Below are positions 7,408-14,588 of a DNA stretch of 14,689 nucleotides, piece after piece; within the stretch, counting starts at the first letter, position 1; each line of letters opens with the position of its first letter. The position numbers were made by a program, and so were the translations under genes. The DNA comes from Methanobacteriota archaeon (GTDB taxonomy: Archaea > Thermoplasmatota > Thermoplasmata > RBG-16-68-12), in the NCBI GenBank assembly GCA_005878995.1, contig VBME01000155.1:1-14689 (forward strand), written 5' to 3'. Below the pieces are notes generated by a model. That model worked only from the letters and a program-made list of their open reading frames with translations, ran no database searches and had not been told where the DNA came from.

Positions 7408-8655
7408 TCAGTACAAGAGGCACTCAACCATGCGGTGGCCAAGACTCTTTTGGAGAAGAGGGGCTCGCCGACGGAAGCGAATGGCAACATATGGGCCCTC
7501 GACCGTTTCCGCCACGGCGACGTCGGCCACGGCCTCTTGCATCGGGGTCGGAGCGTAGCGCAAGAGGGACCGCACCAATCCGATGACGAACCTGGGCTCG
7601 GTTTCGCCGATATAACGGGTCGCAACGAGGCCCTGCACGTTCCATGCGGTCGGCGGACCCAACCATCGCGCGATGGAGCGGGGCTCAGGCTCGAGTTCCT
7701 GGGCGAGCATGTCAACAAAGTCGCGTCCTTCCCAACCGCAGATCGGCAGGACGGACGGGCACCGCGGGTGGAAGCGGCAGCCTGCGGGAGGCCGAATCGC
7801 ATCAGGGATCTCCCCCCGCGGAAGCGACTTCGCCGTTCGTCGCTCGGGATCGGGGATCGGGATGGCCCCGAGCAAGGCTTGGGTGTAAGGGTGCTTCGGA
7901 TCGGCGTAGACCTCGCTCGCTTCGCCTTCCTCCATGATCCTCCCCAGATACATGATGGCGATCCGATTGCAAAGGAACTTGGCCGTCGCCAGATCATGTG
8001 TGATGAACAGATAGCTCAGGTTGTGCCGTCGCTTAAGATCCAAGAGGAGCTCGAGGATCCGCGCCCTGACCGACATGTCCAGCATGGACACGGGCTCATC
8101 GGCCACGATGAAGGAGGGGTTCAAGATCATTGCCCTGGCGATGACCACCCGTTGCTTCTGTCCGCCACTCATCTCCGCCGGCAGCTTGTCGTAGAAGTCC
8201 TCCGGAGGATTGAGCCCAACCTCGTCCATCATTCGGAAGACCTTCGGCCGGGCCTCCGCCTCGTTGGTCGCCTCGTGGTGGATCATCAGGGGATGGGCAA
8301 TGGCAGCCCCCACCGTCATTGCGGGATTCAGCGCAGCATGGGGATCTTGGAATACGATCTGCATCCTGCGCCGAAGGGGGCGGATCTCCCGCTCTTTGAG
8401 TTGCGAGATGTCGGATCCCTCAAACACGATCTTGCCTTCGGACGGCTTCACGAGACGAAGGATTGCCCGTCCCAGGGTCGTCTTGCCGGAACCGGATTCC
8501 CCGACGAGACCGTAGATCTCGCCGCGGTGAATGTCCAGGGAAACCCCGTCGACCGCGTGGACGAATTTCTTTGCTCCGGGCAGGAGCCGAGAAAGGAACC
8601 CTCTCTGGACGGCAAAACTGACTTTGAGCCCCTCGAGAGAAACGATGTTATCCAT
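7408..8655 (-). CDS. dppF: Peptide ABC importer ATPase, DppF/OppF type, with enlarged C-terminal domain
   Basis: One of two ATPases that power the dipeptide/oligopeptide importer encoded upstream. The 415 residues hold a complete nucleotide-binding domain: Walker A GESGSGKTT (52-60), Q-loop Gln103, signature MSGGQKQR (162-169), Walker B FIVADEP with Asp186 and Glu187, and switch His220. The oligopeptide-family C-terminal domain follows (HPYTQALLGAIP, then CRFHPRCP...C). Cys293, Cys299, Cys306 and the last Cys412 in HRMVECLLY would hold the [4Fe-4S] cluster reported for Dpp/Opp ATPases. Between Cys306 and Cys412 lie 105 residues, against 16 in the partner DppD. The protein is therefore about 90 residues longer than usual. 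The ATG at 8653-8655 overlaps the dppD stop by eight bases and has GAGGGAG six bases upstream; an upstream in-frame ATG at 8712 would lie well inside dppD. Confidence 0.93.
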   Translation of the reverse strand: MDNIVSLEGLKVSFAVQRGFLSRLLPGAKKFVHAVDGVSLDIHRGEIYGLVGESGSGKTTLGRAILRLVKPSEGKIVFEGSDISQLKEREIRPLRRRMQIVFQDPHAALNPAMTVGAAIAHPLMIHHEATNEAEARPKVFRMMDEVGLNPPEDFYDKLPAEMSGGQKQRVVIARAMILNPSFIVADEPVSMLDMSVRARILELLLDLKRRHNLSYLFITHDLATAKFLCNRIAIMYLGRIMEEGEASEVYADPKHPYTQALLGAIPIPDPERRTAKSLPRGEIPDAIRPPAGCRFHPRCPSVLPICGWEGRDFVDMLAQELEPEPRSIARWLGPPTAWNVQGLVATRYIGETEPRFVIGLVRSLLRYAPTPMQEAVADVAVAETVEGPYVAIRFRRRAPLLQKSLGHRMVECLLY

Positions 8656-9622
8656 CCGCGGCTCCCTCTTCAACGACGTTGTGATGCAGGTAACAGGCCA
8701 CCCGTCGCCCATCTTTCGGCACCAGGGCCGGTACGGCCTTCGGGCATGGGTCGAACGCCTGAGGGCAGCGAGGATGGAAGGCGCATCCCGACGGCGGCCG
8801 GACGAGGCCCGGAGGATAGCCGGGTATCGACGCGAGTTCCTTCGTCTCCAGGTGAATGACGGAATGAAGGAGCCCTTGGGTGTAAGGATGGAGAGGGTTC
8901 CGGAAGATTTCCCGGACCGGTCCTTCCTCCACGATGCGCCCCGCGTACATCACCGCCACTCGGTCACACGTCTCGGCCACAATCCCGAGGTTGTGCGTCA
9001 CGAGGAGAAGGGCGAGGCCGTAACGCCGCCTCAACTCCTCCAAGACCTGGAGGATTTGGCCCTCGACGATCACGTCCAGGGATGTCGTGGGTTCGTCCGC
9101 GATGATCAGTTTCGGCTCAAGGACGAGCGCCATCGCAATCATGATGCGCTGCCTCATTCCGCCGCTGAATTCATGGGGATAGTTGCGAAAGCGGCTAGGG
9201 GGAATGCCGACGGCGGCCAAGGCCTTCAACGCCATCGCCTTCGCGTCGTCCTTTCCGACGTCGCGGTGTTGTCGGATGAGCTCCGTGAAGTGATCCTCGA
9301 TTGTCATGAGCGGGTCGAGGCGGGTCATTGGATCCTGGAAGATGAGTCCAACTTTCTCGCCGCGGACCTTCCGGAGTTCGGTTCGAGGAAGCGACGCCAA
9401 GTCTCGTCCTTCAAATAGGATCTGGCCTCTGACTTCGGCGTACCGGGGCAGCACTTCCAAAATCCCCTTGGCCAGGGTGGATTTGCCACATCCCGATTCG
9501 CCGACGAGGCCGACCGCCTCGCCCGGAGCCAGGGCGAAATTCACGTTTTCGACGGCTCGGACGGTCCCCTGCCTCATCCTGTAGTGAATGAATAGGGAAC
9601 GGGTTTCCAGCAGGTTCTCCAT
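8648..9622 (-). CDS. dppD: Peptide ABC importer ATPase, DppD/OppD type
   Basis: The second ATPase of the importer, 324 residues and of normal family length. It shows Walker A GESGCGKST (41-49), Q-loop Gln96 in FQDPMTRLDP, signature FSGGMRQR (152-159), Walker B LIIADEP with Asp176 and Glu177, and switch His210. The C-terminal cluster domain has Cys280, Cys286, Cys293 and Cys310 in CAFHPRCP...C...RVACYL, as expected for a [4Fe-4S] site. The ATG at 9620-9622 shares its A with the TGA of dppC, so translation is probably coupled. A longer in-frame reading from 9757 would run through dppC and adds a low-complexity, charged tail unlike the family, so I reject it. All catalytic residues look intact. 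Confidence 0.95.
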   Translation of the reverse strand: MENLLETRSLFIHYRMRQGTVRAVENVNFALAPGEAVGLVGESGCGKSTLAKGILEVLPRYAEVRGQILFEGRDLASLPRTELRKVRGEKVGLIFQDPMTRLDPLMTIEDHFTELIRQHRDVGKDDAKAMALKALAAVGIPPSRFRNYPHEFSGGMRQRIMIAMALVLEPKLIIADEPTTSLDVIVEGQILQVLEELRRRYGLALLLVTHNLGIVAETCDRVAVMYAGRIVEEGPVREIFRNPLHPYTQGLLHSVIHLETKELASIPGYPPGLVRPPSGCAFHPRCPQAFDPCPKAVPALVPKDGRRVACYLHHNVVEEGAADG

Positions 9623-10575
9623 CAGGCTTTCGTCCTTCGGAGGAGCGGGTTCACGATGTCGTTGATCCCCTCGCCCAGCATGCTGAGCCCCACGGTGAGG
9701 AGCAAGATCATGAAACCGGGAAAGAACGAGGTCCACCAGATGTCGTTCGGAAGCCACTGCTGGGCGGTCGCGAGATCGGCGCCCCAGTCCGGGATGGGGG
9801 GGTCGATACCGAGGCCGATGAAGCTCAGCCCTGCGGCGGTGAGGATCGCATCTGCCGCACTGATCGAGAAGATGACGGGGATGGACGAGATGACGTTGAA
9901 CGTGATGTATCGAACGATGACGCTCCCGGGACGTGCCCCGAGAGCCCGTGCCGCTTCCACGAACAACTCCTGCTTCACCGCCACGACATGGTTCCGGACC
10001 ACACGGAAGTAGAGCGGGACGTAGATCACCGTGATCGCAATGCCGATGTTCACGACCCCCCTTCCCAAGATCGCGGCGAGGGCCATCGCGAGTAGGAGGC
10101 CGGGGAACGAGTAGATCGAATCCATGACGAGGACCAAGACCCGATCCACGAGGCCTCCCAGATACCCGGAGGTCAGCCCGATGGGAACGCCGACGACGAG
10201 CGCGACGAGGACGCCGATCGCCATGATCAGGAGGGAGGTCCGAGCGCCCCAGAAGACGCGGCTCAGGACATCCCGTCCCAGGTGGTCGGTCCCCATGAGG
10301 TGACTGCCGGAGGGCGCACTCAAGAGCTCCGACGAATTGATGGCGAGAGGGTCATACGGAGAGATGAGGGGCGCCGTCAACGCGATGACCACGAATGCCA
10401 CGAGAAAGCCCAGGCCCACGAACGTCATGATTCCGGTCAAGGTCCGCCGCTCTTCGATGAGGGGCCAGAATACGCGACCGAGGATGCCCCGGCGCATCGC
10501 CGGCGGCAGGATGGCGGCTCCAATCGCGGGCCCGGGCCCGATGGCCACATCCGAGGGAATCGGCTTGCCCGCCAA
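9622..10575 (-). CDS. dppC: Peptide ABC importer permease, DppC/OppC type
   Basis: Inner-membrane permease, 317 residues, partner of DppB. After a Gly/Pro-rich cytoplasmic tail (1-45) come about six hydrophobic helices. The family phrase HLMGTDHLGRDVLSRVFWGA (92-111) lies after the first helix. The EAA loop that docks to an ATPase reads FVEAARALGARPGSVIVRY (205-223). The start is TTG at 10573-10575, eight bases after the dppB stop. It is chosen because GGTG stands five bases upstream in the same nine-base context as the peroxiredoxin start. An internal ATG at codon 27 has no ribosome binding site. The stop overlaps the dppD ATG by one base. Confidence 0.93.
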   Translation of the reverse strand: MAGKPIPSDVAIGPGPAIGAAILPPAMRRGILGRVFWPLIEERRTLTGIMTFVGLGFLVAFVVIALTAPLISPYDPLAINSSELLSAPSGSHLMGTDHLGRDVLSRVFWGARTSLLIMAIGVLVALVVGVPIGLTSGYLGGLVDRVLVLVMDSIYSFPGLLLAMALAAILGRGVVNIGIAITVIYVPLYFRVVRNHVVAVKQELFVEAARALGARPGSVIVRYITFNVISSIPVIFSISAADAILTAAGLSFIGLGIDPPIPDWGADLATAQQWLPNDIWWTSFFPGFMILLLTVGLSMLGEGINDIVNPLLRRTKA

Positions 10576-10580
10576 CGTCG

Positions 10581-10584
10581 CACC
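10581..10584 (-). promoter_or_regulatory. Ribosome binding site GGTG deciding the TTG start of dppC
   Basis: On the minus strand the dppB stop codon and the site share a base (TAGGTG). The nine bases before the TTG are GGTGCGACG, identical to those before the peroxiredoxin ATG. This is the main reason to accept TTG here. Confidence 0.55.
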
Positions 10585-11612
10585 TAGTACTTGATCCGGG
10601 GATCGATGAAAGCGTTCGCGATATCCACCGCGAGGCTCACGAAAATGACCAAAATCGCATAGAACACGATGATGCCTTGAACCATCGTGTAGTCGCCCGC
10701 GATGATCGCGCGCACGAGCAGTTGGCCCACGCCGTTCAGGGAGAACGTGGTCTCCGTCAGGATGGCCCCGCCCAGGAGGGCGGCGAACTGGAGTCCAATG
10801 ACGGTCACGACCGGGATGAGCGCGTTCTTGAAAGCATGACGGTAAATCACGGACCGCTCGCGGATGCCGCGAGCCCGGGCCGCCTCCACGAAGTCCGACT
10901 GGAGGGTCTGCATCATGTTCACCCGGACGATCCGAGTGAAAAATCCCGAGAGCACGAGGCCGAGGGTAAGACTCGGAAGAATCAGATGACGAACGGCATC
11001 AATGAAGATGTCGTACCGGCCCATGAGCAAGCTGTCAATCGTGTACAGGCCCGTGCGCGGCGTTGGAATCGGGGTGAGCGGTGAGAGCCGTCCGTTCGGC
11101 GGCAGCCAACGAAGGCCGATGGCAAAGGTCAACTGAAGCATCAGGGCCAGCCAGAAAATCGGGATGACCCAGATCACGATCCCGTACATCCGGAGGGTCA
11201 CATCGACGGGAGTGCCCCGGTAGCGTCCCGCGACGACACCGGTGAGAATGCCGACCACCGCCGCCACGATCATGGAGTAGAGCGCGAGCTCGAGCGTCGC
11301 GGGGAACACGAGCAAGATCCAATGCATCACCGATTGGCCGGGGTAGAGGGTAAGGCTCTGACCGAAGTTGCCCGTGAAGACCCGGCCCAGATAATCGAAA
11401 TACTGGACGATGAGCGGCCGGTCGAGCCCCAATTGAGCGCGTGCGGCAGCCACGACCGAGGGGTTGCCGCGGCCGCCAAAGAGGGCCTGGATGGGGTCCC
11501 CCGGAATCAGCCGAAGGATGACGAAGACCGCCGTGAGCAGGATGACCAGCATCGGGACGGCCAGAAGGGCCCGGGTGATGACGTACAGCAAAAGGGGGGA
11601 GGCCCGGGCCAT
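10584..11612 (-). CDS. dppB: Peptide ABC importer permease, DppB/OppB type
   Basis: Inner-membrane permease of 342 residues, normal family length. It begins with an N-terminal helix and the usual RLIPGDP phrase (34-40). The LGLDRPLIVQYFDYLGRVFTGNFGQS block (61-86) follows, then about five more hydrophobic helices. The EAA loop reads FVEAARARGIRERSVIYRHA (241-260). The C-terminal LAVDIANAFIDPRIKY is typical. The loop at about 170-195 (GLRWLPPNGRLSPLTPIPTP) corresponds to the outer loop found in many DppB proteins. The ATG at 11610-11612 has GAGGT three bases upstream and starts 41 bases after the binding-protein gene ends. Confidence 0.95.
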   Translation of the reverse strand: MARASPLLLYVITRALLAVPMLVILLTAVFVILRLIPGDPIQALFGGRGNPSVVAAARAQLGLDRPLIVQYFDYLGRVFTGNFGQSLTLYPGQSVMHWILLVFPATLELALYSMIVAAVVGILTGVVAGRYRGTPVDVTLRMYGIVIWVIPIFWLALMLQLTFAIGLRWLPPNGRLSPLTPIPTPRTGLYTIDSLLMGRYDIFIDAVRHLILPSLTLGLVLSGFFTRIVRVNMMQTLQSDFVEAARARGIRERSVIYRHAFKNALIPVVTVIGLQFAALLGGAILTETTFSLNGVGQLLVRAIIAGDYTMVQGIIVFYAILVIFVSLAVDIANAFIDPRIKY

Positions 11613-11653
11613 GCGACCTCGTTGGGACTGGGGCCTCTTGAGTAAGGTTTCCC

Positions 11654-13429
11654 CTAGTCCGCGCGCCTCCGGGCCACGCCCACGGCCAAATCAACCGGCG
11701 GAATGTAGCTCAGGAGCCCGGCCTGCTGGAGCAGTGCCTTTGCCTTGGCCGGGTCCGGCGACGAACCGTAGACGTCTTTGAACACGTCCTTATGGCCGTA
11801 CCAGCCGGACGGGATCATGCTCCACAAGGGTTGGGCCAGAGCTCCAAAGACGATGTTCACGATCTCTTGGCGGTTCACCGAGTAGGCGATCGCCTGTCGG
11901 ACCTGGATCTTGTTGTACGGGGCCGTCCCGGAGTTGAACACCATATACCGGATCTGAGGGCTGTTGCCCAAGTCGACCTTCAGGGTGGCGTCCGCCTGCA
12001 AGGCGGTAACGTCCGGCGGGTTGAAACTCCGGTATCCCAGGTTGACGACGTGGGCCTGAACGTCCTGCCTCAGCGCGGGCGCTGCCGCTTTGAGGCTGAT
12101 GCTGAAGGTGTTGGATACCGGGACCGGGATGCTCGGGGCGCCCTTGCTCTGGTACTGCTGCCAGTACGTTTTGAAGTTGTAGTTCGGGTTCGCCGTGAAT
12201 ACGATCGAGTTCGCGAGGTCCGTCGACTGGACGACGTACGCGCCCGAACCGCCCCCGACACCACCGCCAGGCAACGTCGTCGGGTTGTCGACGGCCGTGC
12301 CCACCGGATAGACGTTGTGGTTCAAAACGGAGGTCGTGCTAAACGTCAACAGGTTCGGGAAGATCGCATAGGTCTTGTTCAGGTGGAACTGCACCCGGAG
12401 GCCCGTTGGTCCATCGGGCATGCTGATGACGTTGTCGGGTGTGTTTGCCAACACGTTTCCGTCCATGAGCCCCGTGACGTAGAACACCGCGCTTTCAGGA
12501 TTGTTGATCTTGGCGAGGCGCTGGAACGAGAACTGGACGTCGCGAGCGGTGATCGGTGAGCCGTCGGCGAAGACCAAGCCCGACTTCAGCGTCACCTCCC
12601 ACACCTTCGGGTCACCGCCGACCGGGTTGACCGGAGCCCCCGCGGCGAGGAGGGGGATCGTCTGCGGGATCTCCGAGCCGTTCGTCGGGGTCGTGGTGTA
12701 GAGCGTATCAAAGATGTTGCCCACCACGGTTCCCGAAAAGAGATCGTATTCCACCGCAGGGTCCAGGCTGGTGAGCTTGTCGGTCGTAGACATGGTGAGT
12801 GTGGACGTAGCCGTGTTGTTCTTTCCGATGAAGTAATATCGGAACAGATACGGATCCAGCACGACGCCGGAAATGCTCGGTTCCCGGACAGCGACCGCGG
12901 TGGTCATCCAGAGCGGGAGGGTGGGCACGTCGCGGGCGGCCAGGTCCTGAATCTGAGAGAACGTTGTGTCGCGGCCCGTGGTTGAGCTGGTTTCGTTGTC
13001 GATCAAGGCGTCCATCGTAGGGTTGCTGTAGTTCGTTCCCAGGCTCTGGAAGCCGGTCCTCATGAAGGGCGTCACATAGTTGTCGGAATCAGCGAAGTCA
13101 GGGAACCAACCGAGTTGGAAGAACGGAAGCTGGTTGTTTGAGAACTGGCCGACAAAAGTCCTCCACGCCGAGTGTTTCAGGTTCACCTGGAACACGCCCG
13201 ACTTCTCGAGCTGGGCTTTCAGTAGGACCGCGACCGTTGGCTCTGTGTCTCCGTAGTGGCCGTCGTCGTTGTACCACAATTCGATCGTTATCGGCTTGAC
13301 CGGCGCGGGCGGCGCGGTCAGGATCACGGCAGCAACGCTCGCGATGATAACCGCAACGACAATCACGGCGACGACGGCGTAAAGTAGCTTTCTGCTCGTG
13401 CGTGGTTTCTCAACAGGCTTCGCTTCCAA
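11654..13429 (-). CDS. Membrane-anchored family-5 solute-binding protein, circularly permuted
   Basis: The extracellular peptide-binding component of the importer, 591 residues. A basic start and one hydrophobic helix (14-38) act as an uncleaved anchor; there is no lipobox Cys. What follows is in reverse order compared with DppA/OppA. Residues 46-201 look like the usual C-terminal third: ITIELWYN, a QLEKSG helix, LPFFQLGWFPDFADSDNY, TNYSNPTMDALI, DVPTLPLW, and SGVVLDPYLFRYYF. Residues 206-575 then look like the usual N-terminal two thirds: TLTMS...SLDPAVEYDLFS, LKSGLVFADGSPITARDVQFSFQR, GAYVVQS, VRQAIAYSVNRQEIVNIVFG, and DPAKAKALLQQAG. The start is TTG at 13427-13429, backed by GGAGGAG six bases upstream. 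No in-frame ATG precedes the conserved part. Confidence 0.9.
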   Translation of the reverse strand: MEAKPVEKPRTSRKLLYAVVAVIVVAVIIASVAAVILTAPPAPVKPITIELWYNDDGHYGDTEPTVAVLLKAQLEKSGVFQVNLKHSAWRTFVGQFSNNQLPFFQLGWFPDFADSDNYVTPFMRTGFQSLGTNYSNPTMDALIDNETSSTTGRDTTFSQIQDLAARDVPTLPLWMTTAVAVREPSISGVVLDPYLFRYYFIGKNNTATSTLTMSTTDKLTSLDPAVEYDLFSGTVVGNIFDTLYTTTPTNGSEIPQTIPLLAAGAPVNPVGGDPKVWEVTLKSGLVFADGSPITARDVQFSFQRLAKINNPESAVFYVTGLMDGNVLANTPDNVISMPDGPTGLRVQFHLNKTYAIFPNLLTFSTTSVLNHNVYPVGTAVDNPTTLPGGGVGGGSGAYVVQSTDLANSIVFTANPNYNFKTYWQQYQSKGAPSIPVPVSNTFSISLKAAAPALRQDVQAHVVNLGYRSFNPPDVTALQADATLKVDLGNSPQIRYMVFNSGTAPYNKIQVRQAIAYSVNRQEIVNIVFGALAQPLWSMIPSGWYGHKDVFKDVYGSSPDPAKAKALLQQAGLLSYIPPVDLAVGVARRRAD

Positions 13430-13435
13430 AGGCCT

Positions 13436-13442
13436 CTCCTCC
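13436..13442 (-). promoter_or_regulatory. Strong ribosome binding site deciding the TTG start of the binding protein
   Basis: On the minus strand GGAGGAG ends six bases before the TTG codon. It is among the best Shine-Dalgarno matches in the window. It places the start directly before the basic and hydrophobic anchor, as expected for a secreted protein. Confidence 0.65.
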
Positions 13443-13488
13443 GTCCCCCGAGAATCCCACAGGCGGACGTGCGGGAATCCGACTACCC

Positions 13489-13506
13489 GTAGTTAATCGT
13501 TTCGAG
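13489..13506 (-). promoter_or_regulatory. BRE/TATA promoter of the peptide importer operon
   Basis: On the minus strand CGAAACGATTAACTACG combines a BRE-like CGAAAC (13501-13506) with a TATA-like GATTAACTA (13490-13498). It lies in the 103-base gap between fen and the binding-protein gene. A start site about 25 bases on, near 13469, gives a leader of about 40 bases containing the GGAGGAG site. All five importer genes would be read from here. Confidence 0.5.
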
Positions 13507-13532
13507 ACGGTGCGGTTCGAGGACCGTCCGAC

Positions 13533-14552
13533 TCAGCCGAACTCCTCGAGTCGCCGTGTAGGGCGCCGGGCGGTACGGAATCGGTCGAGGACCGCCTCAA
13601 CGCGATTCGGAGAAAAGTTCCGCTCATCGCAAAGAAATCGCAAGAGGCCCGCTCCATCCGGAGGCCGCGTCGTCAGGTCGCCAGCTTCCGTCACCGGCGG
13701 ATTCTGAAAGAACGCGCGAATTTCATCGAGCCGACCAGGCAACTTCGCGCGAATCTCCGAGGGCGCGCGGTCAAGGGAGCCCCACTCGCGAATTCGCTTC
13801 ACGGCCGTCTTCGGTCCAATCCCCTTGACTCCCGGGTCGAAATCGGTCCCCACAAGGATCGCGACGTCGATGAGCTGCTCGCGGGTCAGGCCCAAGTTGC
13901 GCAGGTTCTCCTCCAGGTCGAGGACCTCCGGCGGGACCGCCCGGGAGCGGCCGGCGCGGGGGAGGAACTCGCTCGATGCGACCGCGAGGAACCGCACAAG
14001 GCGCGGCGCTCCGAAGAGAAGGGAATCATAGTCCTTCGAACCCGCGGCCCACACGCGACCTTGGCGCGCCAGAAAGGCGGCCTCTGCCTCCCCTTCGCTC
14101 GGCGCTTGGATCCACGGGATTCCGAGGAGCGTCAAGAGCGTCTTCGCCTCTTCGACCATCGGGCGGGTCAGGCGGGACGTCATGACGGCCTTCGACCACG
14201 CCGTCGCGGTGTCCCCGGCCGCGATAGCGGCCTCATACTCCCGCTGCGATTTCTCCCGAGCTTCGCGCCGCTTCTGGATTTCTTGCCGTTTCAAATCCGG
14301 CGGCGGACCGTCGAAAACGAAGACGGGCCGGATGTCGTAGTCGGCGATGAGCCGGGTCGTCCGAAACGCGAGACCGTTCAGGTGGCTGGTGATCCGTCCT
14401 TTCGAATCCTCGAGAGGGCGCCCGTCGCGGGTGCGCATGACCGAGAGGAACTGGTACAGTTCGAGGTTCCCGTCCACCGCGATGGTGCGGCCGTGGAGCG
14501 CATTGAGGGTTGTGGGATGGCGGACGACAATCGGTGTGAGCAGGACGCCCAT
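13533..14552 (-). CDS. fen: Flap endonuclease 1 (FEN-1)
   Basis: Structure-specific nuclease that removes 5' flaps during Okazaki-fragment maturation and base-excision repair. The 339 residues start at the conserved MGV. The metal-binding acids are all present: Asp27 (AVDG), Asp81 (VFVFDGPPP), Glu153 and Glu155 (SEGEAEAAF), Asp174 and Asp176 (SKDYDSLLFG), and Asp237 (LVGTDFDPGVKGIGPKTA). The helix-hairpin-helix DNA-binding segment follows at about 235-255. The last residues TRRLEEFG (332-339) stand where archaeal FEN-1 has its PCNA-binding QxxLxxFF motif and keep only the Leu and one Phe. The ATG at 14550-14552 is chosen because Gly2 is invariant; the 42 codons upstream in frame are Arg-rich and unlike the family. 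Confidence 0.95.
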   Translation of the reverse strand: MGVLLTPIVVRHPTTLNALHGRTIAVDGNLELYQFLSVMRTRDGRPLEDSKGRITSHLNGLAFRTTRLIADYDIRPVFVFDGPPPDLKRQEIQKRREAREKSQREYEAAIAAGDTATAWSKAVMTSRLTRPMVEEAKTLLTLLGIPWIQAPSEGEAEAAFLARQGRVWAAGSKDYDSLLFGAPRLVRFLAVASSEFLPRAGRSRAVPPEVLDLEENLRNLGLTREQLIDVAILVGTDFDPGVKGIGPKTAVKRIREWGSLDRAPSEIRAKLPGRLDEIRAFFQNPPVTEAGDLTTRPPDGAGLLRFLCDERNFSPNRVEAVLDRFRTARRPTRRLEEFG

Positions 14553-14577
14553 CGCGCCAGACACATCGGAGTGTCGC

Positions 14578-14588
14578 GTTATCCTTTT
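14578..14588 (-). promoter_or_regulatory. Possible TATA element of fen
   Basis: On the minus strand AAAAGGATAAC is centred about 31 bases before the ATG. It is the only AT-rich patch in the 137 bases upstream. With no ribosome binding site visible, a very short leader is plausible. Confidence 0.35.

Noticed and set aside
6115..8859. A very long open frame on the + strand, opposite the permease, unknown and dppF genes
   Set aside because: It runs antisense to three genes with clear family motifs or layout, has a charged Arg/His/Asp/Val-rich translation with no recognisable domain, and is the expected by-product of GC-rich third positions.
9623..9757. A 45-codon N-terminal extension of dppD
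   Set aside because: It overlaps the end of dppC in another frame and reads as an out-of-frame translation; the ATG at 9622 fits the family start and the coupled overlap.
11613..11656. A frameshift or premature stop hiding the missing back half of the binding protein downstream
   Set aside because: Only 41 bases separate its stop from dppB, and no frame there encodes the missing block; the block is instead complete at the N-terminus.
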